Source of the DNA: Nocardia asteroides
GTDB lineage: Bacteria; Actinomycetota; Actinomycetes; Mycobacteriales; Mycobacteriaceae
Assembly (NCBI RefSeq): GCF_021183625.1
Contig: NZ_CP089214.1
Span: forward strand, 6,014,001 to 6,078,000
Direction: 5' to 3'
DNA length: 64,000 nucleotides
Shown piece by piece: positions 43,149 to 51,802 of this stretch. The notes under the pieces are model-generated. The model had not been told where the DNA came from, did not search any database, and saw only the letters and a program-made list of their open reading frames with translations. A program made the position numbers and the translations under genes. Within the stretch, counting starts at the first letter, position 1, and each line of letters opens with the position of its first letter.

Positions 43149-44245
43149 CCGGCACGGGTTCCGGGATGTCGCTGCGGCGGGCGGGGATCGCGGCGCACCG
43201 GAACCGCGGCGGCGGCTCGCCCGATGGGCACCGCTCGCGGGGGTTCCCACGCACGATCGGTGTGCTGGTCGCGGTGATCGTGGCGCTGCTCGCGGGGTGC
43301 GGGTTCGACCCGTCGGACCACGCGCTGCCGGGGACCGGCGTCGACGGGCCGAGCTACCGGCTGAACCTGGAGTTCGAGTCGCTGCTCAGCCTGCCCGCGG
43401 GGGCGGTGGTGCGCAGCGACGGCGCCGAGGTCGGCACGCTGCGCGGGATCGAACTCGCCCCGCACGCGGCGATCGCCCGCATCGAGGTGCGCGCGGACGC
43501 CCGCTTCCCCCGCGGCACCCGCGCCGAACTGCGCCAGACCACCGTGCTCGGCGACATCTACCTGGCACTGCTCCCACCCGTCGACGGCGGGGCCGAGCCT
43601 CTGCGCGACGGCGACACGATCCCGCTCCGCGACACCGATCCCGGCCCCCAGCTGGAGCAGATCCTGGACCGGATGGCCGTGTTCGTCAACGGCGGCAGCC
43701 TCACCCGCATGCAGGACGCGATCGACCAGCTCAACGCCGCGCTGCCCGCCGACCCGGCCGAGACCGGCGAACTCGGCGGGCTGCTCGCGGCCGACCTCGG
43801 CACCACCGCCGACCACCTCCCCGACCTGGAGCGCATGCTCGCCGCCGCCGACGCCACCACCCGGCGGCTGCACGACATGCGCGACGAGATCGGGTTCCTG
43901 TTCTCCGAGACCGCGAAGCGCAGGCTCGGCCGGGTGCCCGAGTTCATGACCGCGGTGCTCAACGTCGTCATCGACGTCAACACCCTCACCACCGGCCTGG
44001 ACTGGACCATTCCCCGGCTGCCGAACCTCAACGTCGCCCTGGAGCAGACCGCGGGGCTGCTCCGCGAACCCTCCGCCGACCCGCGGGTCTGGGCGGGCAG
44101 CGGGGCGCTGCTCCCCGAGCTGCTGTCCGGCAGGGTGATTCCGTTCCTGACCGACCCCGCGATCGACGTCCGCACCCTTCGTATCGAGGGCAACCCCGAG
44201 CTCGACGCCGCGGTGCTGCTCCGGCTGATCGGAGCCGCGCCGTGA
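43145..44245 (+). CDS. mceE: Mce family protein E, lipoprotein (LprK-like)
   Basis: A 366-residue Mce protein with a long basic N-region (RRAGIAAHRNRGGGSPDGHR) before a signal helix and the lipobox LLAGC, giving a lipid-modified Cys near residue 53. The MCE core is YRLNLEFESLLSLPAGAVVR and RSDGAEVGTLRGIELAPHAA. In all complete mce operons the fifth subunit is the lipoprotein, which anchors the tube, so this fits. It overlaps mceF by GTGA. Confidence 0.9.
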   Translation: MTGTGSGMSLRRAGIAAHRNRGGGSPDGHRSRGFPRTIGVLVAVIVALLAGCGFDPSDHALPGTGVDGPSYRLNLEFESLLSLPAGAVVRSDGAEVGTLRGIELAPHAAIARIEVRADARFPRGTRAELRQTTVLGDIYLALLPPVDGGAEPLRDGDTIPLRDTDPGPQLEQILDRMAVFVNGGSLTRMQDAIDQLNAALPADPAETGELGGLLAADLGTTADHLPDLERMLAAADATTRRLHDMRDEIGFLFSETAKRRLGRVPEFMTAVLNVVIDVNTLTTGLDWTIPRLPNLNVALEQTAGLLREPSADPRVWAGSGALLPELLSGRVIPFLTDPAIDVRTLRIEGNPELDAAVLLRLIGAAP

Positions 44246-45207
44246 CCCGCATCCCCGCCTGGCTCTCCGGGCTCGTGCTGACCGTGGTGACCACGCTCGG
44301 CGGCGGCTACCTCGCCGTCGGCGTGCTCGGCCACGACCCGACCGTGCCGCGGCACCGCGCCGAGGTGCGGATGGCGCACGCCGCCGGGCTGCGCACCGGG
44401 TCGGAGGTGGTGTACCGCGGGGTCGACATCGGGGCCGTGCGGTTCGTGGAGAGCGTGCGCGACGGGGTCCGGGTGGGGATCGAGTACGACGCCGGGTACC
44501 GGATTCCCGCCGACAGCGCGCTCGCCGTCGAGAACCTCTCCGCGCTCGGCGAACCGGTCTTCGCCTTCCTGCCCGGCGCCGACACCGGCCGCTACCTCGC
44601 CGACGGCGCGCGGCTCACCGGCGCCGTCGAGACGCCGACCGCGGTACCGGAGCTGCTCGCGGGCACCTCCACCCTGCTCGACCAGGTCGACTCGGCCGCG
44701 GTGCGCAGGCTGGTCGAGACCTTCGCCGTCGCGGTCGACGGCGCGGGCGCGGTGACGCCCGCGCTGGCCCGCGCCGCCGACCTGCTGGCGGGGACGCTGG
44801 CCAGGCACCAGGCATCGCTGGAGATCGTGCTGCGCGACGTCATGCGGCTCGTGCCCGAGCTCGGCTGGGTCAAGCCGGTGCTCACCGCGGCGCCGCCGCA
44901 GCTCGACCGGTTCGGGGCGACGCTCGGCGTCTCCTACGAGTACCTGTTCGAGGGATCGGTGCTGCTCCGGGGGGAGGAGGTGCTCGGCTCCTGGCGCGCC
45001 GAGGAGGCGCAGCTCGTCGACTTCCTGCGCCGCTTCGCCCCCGAGCTCGGCGCGCTCGGCGTCGCCCTGCGCCCCGTCACCACCGCCATCGGCCCCGCCC
45101 TCGGCGCCGTCGACATGGCGACCCTCCTCGACCAGGCCCTCACCTCCCTCCCCGGTGACCGCCTCCGCATCACCCTCACCCAGCCCGCTCCCGAAGGACC
45201 CAGATGA
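44242..45207 (+). CDS. mceF: Mce family protein F
   Basis: A 321-residue Mce protein: anchor LSGLVLTVVTTLGGGYLAVG (residues 7-26), MCE core AEVRMAHAAGLRTGSEVVYR and GVDIGAVRFVESVRDGVRVG, and a helical C-terminal half. Like MceA it lacks the long proline-rich tail of many mycobacterial MceF proteins. It is the last Mce subunit and overlaps the Mce-associated gene by ATGA. Confidence 0.9.
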   Translation: MTRIPAWLSGLVLTVVTTLGGGYLAVGVLGHDPTVPRHRAEVRMAHAAGLRTGSEVVYRGVDIGAVRFVESVRDGVRVGIEYDAGYRIPADSALAVENLSALGEPVFAFLPGADTGRYLADGARLTGAVETPTAVPELLAGTSTLLDQVDSAAVRRLVETFAVAVDGAGAVTPALARAADLLAGTLARHQASLEIVLRDVMRLVPELGWVKPVLTAAPPQLDRFGATLGVSYEYLFEGSVLLRGEEVLGSWRAEEAQLVDFLRRFAPELGALGVALRPVTTAIGPALGAVDMATLLDQALTSLPGDRLRITLTQPAPEGPR

Positions 45208-45869
45208 GCCCCGACCCCCCCGACCCGGCCCGAGCCGACCCGCGCGACGCAGACACGAAGCGTGGGGAGTCCGGTGCGTCCGACACACGCACAACCACGT
45301 CGAGCGGCGCGGCAGCGCCAGGCGACATCAGCGCCGAGTCGGCAGCGACCCCGCGTCGACGAGTCCCGCTGAGCACAGTGCTGACGGCCATCGCCACCGC
45401 GGCGGCGATTGCCTTCGGAACCCTCTGGGCAACAGACGAATCCGCGCGAGAACTGGCAGATCTGCGAGCCACCCTCGCGACGGACTCCGAAGCGGAACAG
45501 GCCGCGTCCCGCTACGCCCTGAACGTCTCCGAGGTCCACCCCACCGACATCGAGAGCTGGCGCACCCAACTGCAGAAGGAGGTCAGCCAGGACCTCGCCC
45601 CGAAACTCTCGGCGGCAGTGGACGTCGTCGGCCCCTGGCTCACCCAGATGGAGTACACCTCCACCGCGAAAGTCCTGGCAGCCAAGGTGAGCGGCAGAGA
45701 GCAGAACCTCTACACGGTCCAGGTCTTCGTGGACATGACCTCGAAGAGCCGCCAAACCCCCGACGGCGTCACAGCCACCGCCGCCTACACCATCACCCTC
45801 GACCGCGACGCGAACTGGACCATCACCGACGTCGGCGGCGTCACCCCCGCACTACCCCGTGGAAAGTAG
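45204..45869 (+). CDS. Mce-associated membrane protein (Mas)
   Basis: A 221-residue protein with a hydrophilic N-terminal 50 residues, one membrane helix (VLTAIATAAAIAFGTLWATD, near 58-77) and an extracytoplasmic domain with a cystatin/NTF2-like feel: AASRYALNVSEVHPTDIESW, then TVQVFVDMTSKSRQTPDGVT and NWTITDVGGV. Mas proteins follow mceF in most mce operons and are thought to stabilise the complex. Codon use is less GC-biased than its neighbours at the start. Only one copy is present, where many operons have two. Confidence 0.82.
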   Translation: MSPDPPDPARADPRDADTKRGESGASDTRTTTSSGAAAPGDISAESAATPRRRVPLSTVLTAIATAAAIAFGTLWATDESARELADLRATLATDSEAEQAASRYALNVSEVHPTDIESWRTQLQKEVSQDLAPKLSAAVDVVGPWLTQMEYTSTAKVLAAKVSGREQNLYTVQVFVDMTSKSRQTPDGVTATAAYTITLDRDANWTITDVGGVTPALPRGK

Positions 45870-45879
45870 GAGAACGACC

Positions 45880-46836
45880 ATGACCACAGCCGGTCCCCAG
45901 CAGAGCCCCGTCGCCTCGGTGACCCCGATCCACGACGACGACGAGATCGAACTGATCTCCCCGGACTCGCTGACCGCGGAGATGGTCGGCCACTGGACCT
46001 ACCTCATGATGGAGGCCGCCGCCTTCGCCATGCAGGGGCTGCACCCCGTCATCCGCGACGTCACCGACAGGTACTCGGTCGCCCGCACCGACCCGATGGG
46101 CCGCGCGATCCGCTCGGTCGACTCGGTGCTGCGCTGGACCTACGGCGGCCAGGAGGCCATCGCCGAGGGCAGGCGGCTGCGCTCCCTGCACGAACCGCTG
46201 CGCATGCGCAACGCCGAGGGCAAGCAGATCAGCGCGCTGAATCCCGGTGCGTACCAGTGGGTCATCGCGACCGCCTACGCCACGACGGCGAAGGCGGGCC
46301 CGCTGCTGCTCGGCAGGCACTTCACCGCCGACGAACTGGACGGGCTGCTCGCCGACAACATCAAGATCGCGCGCATCCTGCAGGTGCCGATGAAGGGCTA
46401 CCCGCAGACCCGCGCCGAGTTCGACACCTACTACGAGCACATGGTCACCGAGGTGCTGAACGCCACCGACCTGCAGCGCCGCGAATACGCCGAGCTCCGC
46501 ACCGGCGATCTGGAGCAGCTGCGCAGGCTGCCCTTCCCGCTGAACCGGGTCGCCAGGGCCGCGCTCAGCCCGATGCTGCGCTTCAACTACCTGTCGCTGG
46601 CCGGGCTGCTCGACCCCCGGCTGCGCGACATGATGGGGCTGACCTGGAGCGACGAGGAGCAGCGCACGCTGGAGCGGATCTACGCGGTGATCCGCCTCGC
46701 CTACCGGGTGCTGCCCGAGCGGCTCACCTACTTCCCGATCGCCTACCACGCGCGCCAACACCACCGGGCGATCCAGAAGATGAAGGTGCGCGAGCTGAAG
46801 TCGGCCGCCTACAAGGTGCGGCCGAAGCAGGTCTAG
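45880..46836 (+). CDS. DUF2236 oxygenase (MpaB/Lcp catalytic-domain family)
   Basis: A 318-residue protein of the DUF2236 family (PF09995). This family includes the haem-b latex-clearing rubber oxygenases and fungal MpaB, which cleave isoprenoid chains. Family segments are MMEAAAFAMQGLHPVIRDVT near 45-64, SALNPGAYQWVIATAYATTA near 117-136, and EFDTYYEHMVTEVLNATDLQ. The start ATG follows AGTAGGAGAACGACC. It lies 10 nt after the Mas gene, so it is probably the last cistron of the mce operon. Its stop overlaps that of the convergent TetR gene. Substrate and haem content are unproven. Confidence 0.82.
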   Translation: MTTAGPQQSPVASVTPIHDDDEIELISPDSLTAEMVGHWTYLMMEAAAFAMQGLHPVIRDVTDRYSVARTDPMGRAIRSVDSVLRWTYGGQEAIAEGRRLRSLHEPLRMRNAEGKQISALNPGAYQWVIATAYATTAKAGPLLLGRHFTADELDGLLADNIKIARILQVPMKGYPQTRAEFDTYYEHMVTEVLNATDLQRREYAELRTGDLEQLRRLPFPLNRVARAALSPMLRFNYLSLAGLLDPRLRDMMGLTWSDEEQRTLERIYAVIRLAYRVLPERLTYFPIAYHARQHHRAIQKMKVRELKSAAYKVRPKQV

Positions 46837-47504
46837 CCGGCGCCGGGGTGCGGGAAGAGCAGCGGCGCGAGATACCGCCGGGCGAACTCCCGCGCCGCGT
46901 CCGCGTCGGAGAGCGGGAGCACCCCGTGCGGGTTGGAGATGATCGACATGGTGAGCCGGACGAAGAGCTCGGCCACCACGTGCGCGTCGAACCGGCCCAG
47001 CTCGCCGCGCTCCTGCCAATACTCGATGTACTGCGCGAACAGCACCCGCCCCTGCTCGATGAACTCGTCGCCGGTGAGGAAGTCGGCGAGCTCACCCGCC
47101 GCCGAGGAAACCCGCAGGCTGCGGGTGAGCAGCCGGGGCGCCGTCGCCTCGGTGACGTAGGCGGCGAAGATCTCGGCCAGCCCGCTCACCGGGCCCGCGG
47201 AATCCCGCAGCGCCTGCACCACGATCACCCCGACCCGCTGCGACTCCGCCATCAGCGCGTACCTGACCAGCGCGGACTTCGTGCCGAAGCGCCGGTAGAC
47301 GGTGGCGACGCCGACCCCGGCGCCCTCGGCGATCCGCACCATCGTCGTCTCCTCGAAGCCGACCTCGGCGAAGCAGTCGCGCGCGGCGTCCACGATGCGC
47401 CGCGACTTCGGGTCCAGCGCGGAGAGCGCGGCCCAGGAGCGGGCCACGGCGGCGAGCGCCGCCTCGTCCTCGTCGGTGACCGGGACCTCCGGGCTGGCCT
47501 TCAT
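46833..47504 (-). CDS. TetR-family regulator of the mce/DUF2236 locus
   Basis: A 223-residue TetR protein. The helix-turn-helix is at about residues 36-82 (RRIVDAARDCFAEVGFEETT, then GVGVATVYRRFGTKSALVRY). A 30-residue acidic segment precedes it. The ligand domain is helical with no recognisable subfamily. The ATG at 47504 is chosen because the frame upstream has no homologous sequence and this gives the family length. The gene is convergent with the first DUF2236 gene and divergent from the second, with an inverted repeat in the gap. It probably represses itself, the second DUF2236 gene and the mce operon. Confidence 0.85.
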   Translation of the reverse strand: MKASPEVPVTDEDEAALAAVARSWAALSALDPKSRRIVDAARDCFAEVGFEETTMVRIAEGAGVGVATVYRRFGTKSALVRYALMAESQRVGVIVVQALRDSAGPVSGLAEIFAAYVTEATAPRLLTRSLRVSSAAGELADFLTGDEFIEQGRVLFAQYIEYWQERGELGRFDAHVVAELFVRLTMSIISNPHGVLPLSDADAAREFARRYLAPLLFPHPGAG

Positions 47505-47579
47505 CGCCGGAAGCCTACCGGCCGGGCAGGCTCCGGCGGCGCGACCACGATGAGACGGTCTGCCCACCAGCTTCTCACA

Positions 47580-47608
47580 GTGATAGTCTGAAGGCGTTGA
47601 ACTATCAC
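47580..47608. promoter_or_regulatory. Operator 2: inverted repeat between tetR and the second DUF2236 gene
   Basis: GTGATAGT (47580-47587) and ACTATCAC (47601-47608) are perfect inverted repeats. GTGATA and TATCAC lie 17 nt apart and could be the promoter of the plus-strand gene. The arms and the inner CT-A-GGC-GTT pattern match operator 1 at 37350-37377, differing by one base of spacing. Confidence 0.7.
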
Positions 47609-47649
47609 ACGGTGCCGTACGCGGCCCAGGATCGCCGACGGGGGATTCC

Positions 47650-48633
47650 ATGACGACGAACGCAACGGTGCCCGTTGTCCGGGGCGGCGGGAGCGCGCCA
47701 TCGGCGCCCCTGGTCCGCCCGGAGATGCTGGCCGAGTTCCGCAAGCACACCGGCAGCGTGCTCTCCGGCGTCTTCGGCGGCGCCGCATTCGACCAGGTGG
47801 CGCTGGTGCCGGTCGCCGCCGCGGTCGACCGCACCGGCCGGTTCGCCGAGAACTTCCTCGATCGCGGGATGCGCAGCGGCCTCTCGGCGCTGCTCTCCTT
47901 CTGGGGCGACCCGGTCGACCGGCAGGCCGAGGCGGACTGGCTCAAGGAGCGGCACCGCGACGTGCGCGGCCGGGGCCAGGGCGACTACGCCGACACCCGG
48001 TACAGCGCGCTCAACCCGCAGACCTGGATCTGGGTCGGGATCAGCGGAATGTTCCTCTCGCTCAACACCTTCACCCCGTGCACCGGGCACGTGCTGCGGC
48101 CCGCGGAGCAGGAGGCCGCCTACCAGCTCGTGCGGGAGAGTTTCCGCGGGCTGGAGCTGGCCGCGGCCGGCGGCAAGCTGCCGCCCGACCTGGCCTCGGC
48201 CGAGCAGTACTACGAGCACATGGTCGAGCACGAGCTGGCGGCCAGCCCGTTCCTGGTGCGGCAGTTCGCCGGGCTGACCAGGCTGCCGCTGCCGACGCTC
48301 GGGATCTCGCCCGCCGCGCGCGCCGCGCTCACCCCGCTCTGGCTGCTGGCCCGGCCGCTGGTCGGGCACGTGATCCAGGTGTGCTCGGCGCAGGTCATGC
48401 ACCCCGAGGTGCGGCGCATGGTCGGCTTCGAGCTGCTGCCGACCCACGACCGGGAGTTCGCGCTCTACCGCTGGGTGCTGCGCACCGCGTGGCGCCTCCT
48501 GCCCGACCGCTCCAAGCTGGTCCCGCTCGCCTACAACCGGTTGCAGTACGAGAAGCTCGTCGCCGTGCACCGGCGGTACGCCCTCGATTCCTTCGCGCCG
48601 CCGCCGGAACGCTCCGGCGGGTGCCCGATGTAG
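47650..48633 (+). CDS. DUF2236 oxygenase, second paralogue
   Basis: A 327-residue DUF2236 (MpaB/Lcp-type) protein. Segments aligned with the first paralogue include DQVALVPVAAAVDRTGRFAE, SALNPQTWIWVGISGMFLSL near 118-137 and SAEQYYEHMVEHELAASPFL near 183-202. It ends GGCPM. The gene is divergent from tetR with a shared operator, and starts 41 nt after it. Low identity to the 45880 gene by eye suggests separate substrates or steps rather than a recent duplication. Confidence 0.82.
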   Translation: MTTNATVPVVRGGGSAPSAPLVRPEMLAEFRKHTGSVLSGVFGGAAFDQVALVPVAAAVDRTGRFAENFLDRGMRSGLSALLSFWGDPVDRQAEADWLKERHRDVRGRGQGDYADTRYSALNPQTWIWVGISGMFLSLNTFTPCTGHVLRPAEQEAAYQLVRESFRGLELAAAGGKLPPDLASAEQYYEHMVEHELAASPFLVRQFAGLTRLPLPTLGISPAARAALTPLWLLARPLVGHVIQVCSAQVMHPEVRRMVGFELLPTHDREFALYRWVLRTAWRLLPDRSKLVPLAYNRLQYEKLVAVHRRYALDSFAPPPERSGGCPM

Positions 48634-48634
48634 C

Positions 48635-48659
48635 GATAGTGAGGCTCGTGATGTCTATC
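48635..48659. promoter_or_regulatory. Operator 3 (degenerate): third copy of the TetR-type inverted repeat
   Basis: GATAGT (48635-48640) and TCTATC (48654-48659) match operator 2 in 11 of 12 arm bases with the same 13-nt spacer. It lies just after the second DUF2236 stop and overlaps the start of a short damaged reading frame. Confidence 0.4.
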
Positions 48660-48913
48660 AAACCGCCCGGGGAGCGCGGGGCGGCGCAGCCCGGTATGCC
48701 GGGCCGCATCACCTCCACCGCCGCCGCGGCCCGCCGCTTCAGCGGCCTCGACGGCGAACAGGCCGCACTCGACGAGGGCGCCTCGGCCGCACCTGGGGCT
48801 ACCCCCGCGCCGCCCGCTTCGCCACCGTCGTCGCCGTCACCGACGGACTCGATCGCGTGCTCCCCGAACGCATCCGCTACCCGCTCTCGTCCCGCACGGA
48901 ACGAACTACCTGA
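48651..48913 (+). pseudogene. Short frameshifted gene remnant
   Basis: From the ATG at 48651 the frame reads as coding for about 40 residues (MSIKPPGERGAAQPGMPGRI, then FSGLDGEQAALDEG) and then turns into Ala/Ser/Pro-rich low-complexity sequence. From about 48779 another frame reads TWGYPRAARFATVVAVTDGL and DRVLPERIRYPLSSRTER, ending at TGA 48911-48913, and looks far more protein-like. A frameshift near 48775-48790 would join the two. It may be a decayed small gene downstream of operator 3. The family is not recognised, and a sequencing error could explain the shift. Confidence 0.4.
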
Positions 48914-48948
48914 ACCCGGCGAACTCGGGGTTGTGGTCCGCGCGTGGG

Positions 48949-50094
48949 TCAGCTGCTCGCCGCGCCGGCGAACGGCGTCCCCCCGGCCACCCCGACCGGC
49001 CGATTCGGATGCCGCCACAACCCTTTTCGCTCGAGCACCGGCAGCACCCCCTCGCCGAACCAGTACGCCTCCTCGAGGTGCGGATACCCGGAGAGGATGA
49101 AGTGGTCGATGCCGAGCGCGGCGTACTCCGCGAGCCGCTCGGCGACCTCCTCGTGCGAGCCGACGAGGGCGGTCCCGGCGCCGCCGCGGACCAGTCCGAC
49201 GCCGGCCCAGAGGTTGGGCGCGATCTCCAGCCGGTCACTGCTGCCGCCGTGCAGCTCGAGCATCCGCCGCTGCCCCTCGGACTCGCTGCGGCGCAGGTTC
49301 GCCTGCACCCGCTCGATATCGGCGGGATCGATCCCGGCGAGCAGCCGATCGGCTTCGGCCCAGGCGGCTTCGGCGGTGTCCCGGCTGATGACGTGGATGC
49401 GCAACCCGAAGTCGAGGACCCGGTTCTCGGCGGCGGCGAGCCCGCGGATCCAGTCGAGCTTGGCGGCGACCGCGGCCGGTGGCTCACCCCAGGTCAAGTA
49501 GGTGTCGGAGTAGCGGGCGGCGATCGGCCCCGCGGGCTGGGAGGAGCCGCCGAAGAAGACGGGTGGGAGGGGGTCGGGGCGGTTGGCGAGCAGGGCGCCC
49601 TCGACGCGGAGGTGTTCGCCGGTGAAGGTGAGCGGCTCGGTGCCGGTCCAGAGCGAGCGCACGATGTGCAGGAACTCGCCGGTGCGGGCGTAGCGCTGCT
49701 CCTTGTCCAGGAAGTCGCCGTAGGCGCGCTGCTCGTGCTGCTCACCGCCGGTGACGACGTTGAGCAGCAGCCGCCCCTCGGAGTGCCGCTGGAAGGTGGC
49801 CGACATCTGCGCGGCCAGCGTCGGGCTGACCAGCCCGGGGCGGAAGGCGACCAGGAACTTCAGCGTGCGGGTGGTCTCGACCAGCATGGCGGTGGTGAGC
49901 CAGGCGTCCTCGCACCAGGCGCCGGTGGGGGTGAGCACCGCCTCGAAGCCGTTGTCCTCGGCGGCGGCGCCGATCTGGTTGAGGTAGCGCAGGCTGGCGG
50001 GCCGGTCACCGGACATGAAGGTGCCGTGGCCGCCCGCGACGAGGCCGCGGGAGTCGCCGTAGGTCGGCAGGAACCAGTGGAAGGACAGGCTCAT
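48949..50094 (-). CDS. LLM-class flavin monooxygenase, SsuD-like alkanesulfonate monooxygenase
   Basis: A 381-residue luciferase-like TIM-barrel protein using reduced FMN. Family landmarks are SFHWFLPTYGDSRG at the start, FEAVLTPTGAWCEDAWLTTA, LVAFRPGLVSPTLAAQMSAT, RLLLNVVTGGEQHEQRAYGD and PPVFFGGSSQPAGPIAARY. SsuD-type enzymes release sulfite from alkanesulfonates; others desulfurise or oxidise related compounds. The ATG at 50094 gives the family N-terminus. No flavin reductase or SsuABC transporter is adjacent. It is divergent from the EthA-like gene, across a relatively AT-rich 151-nt gap. Confidence 0.85.
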   Translation of the reverse strand: MSLSFHWFLPTYGDSRGLVAGGHGTFMSGDRPASLRYLNQIGAAAEDNGFEAVLTPTGAWCEDAWLTTAMLVETTRTLKFLVAFRPGLVSPTLAAQMSATFQRHSEGRLLLNVVTGGEQHEQRAYGDFLDKEQRYARTGEFLHIVRSLWTGTEPLTFTGEHLRVEGALLANRPDPLPPVFFGGSSQPAGPIAARYSDTYLTWGEPPAAVAAKLDWIRGLAAAENRVLDFGLRIHVISRDTAEAAWAEADRLLAGIDPADIERVQANLRRSESEGQRRMLELHGGSSDRLEIAPNLWAGVGLVRGGAGTALVGSHEEVAERLAEYAALGIDHFILSGYPHLEEAYWFGEGVLPVLERKGLWRHPNRPVGVAGGTPFAGAASS

Positions 50095-50245
50095 GGGTTG
50101 CAGTCTCGCCGGGGGCGCGGCGCGGGCGCACGGGTTGCGCTCAGCGGGGTTTTTTCGAAACCGAGCTAGACGTAACTCTGAATAACACGTACCCTCGGTC
50201 ACCAGCACCCGGCCGAGGGAGTTCGGGGCGGATGGAGCGGAACGC

Positions 50246-51739
<1,494 letters not shown>

Positions 51740-51802
51740 GCCGGGCCCGCGCCGACGAGGGGTCGGTGCGGGTGCCCGCGTCTCCCGTTACACACTGTCC
51801 GC

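Noticed and set aside
47505-47945. Longer N-terminus of the TetR at 46833-47504
   Set aside because: It would cross the operator and the second DUF2236 gene, and the helix-turn-helix begins at the expected distance from the ATG at 47504.
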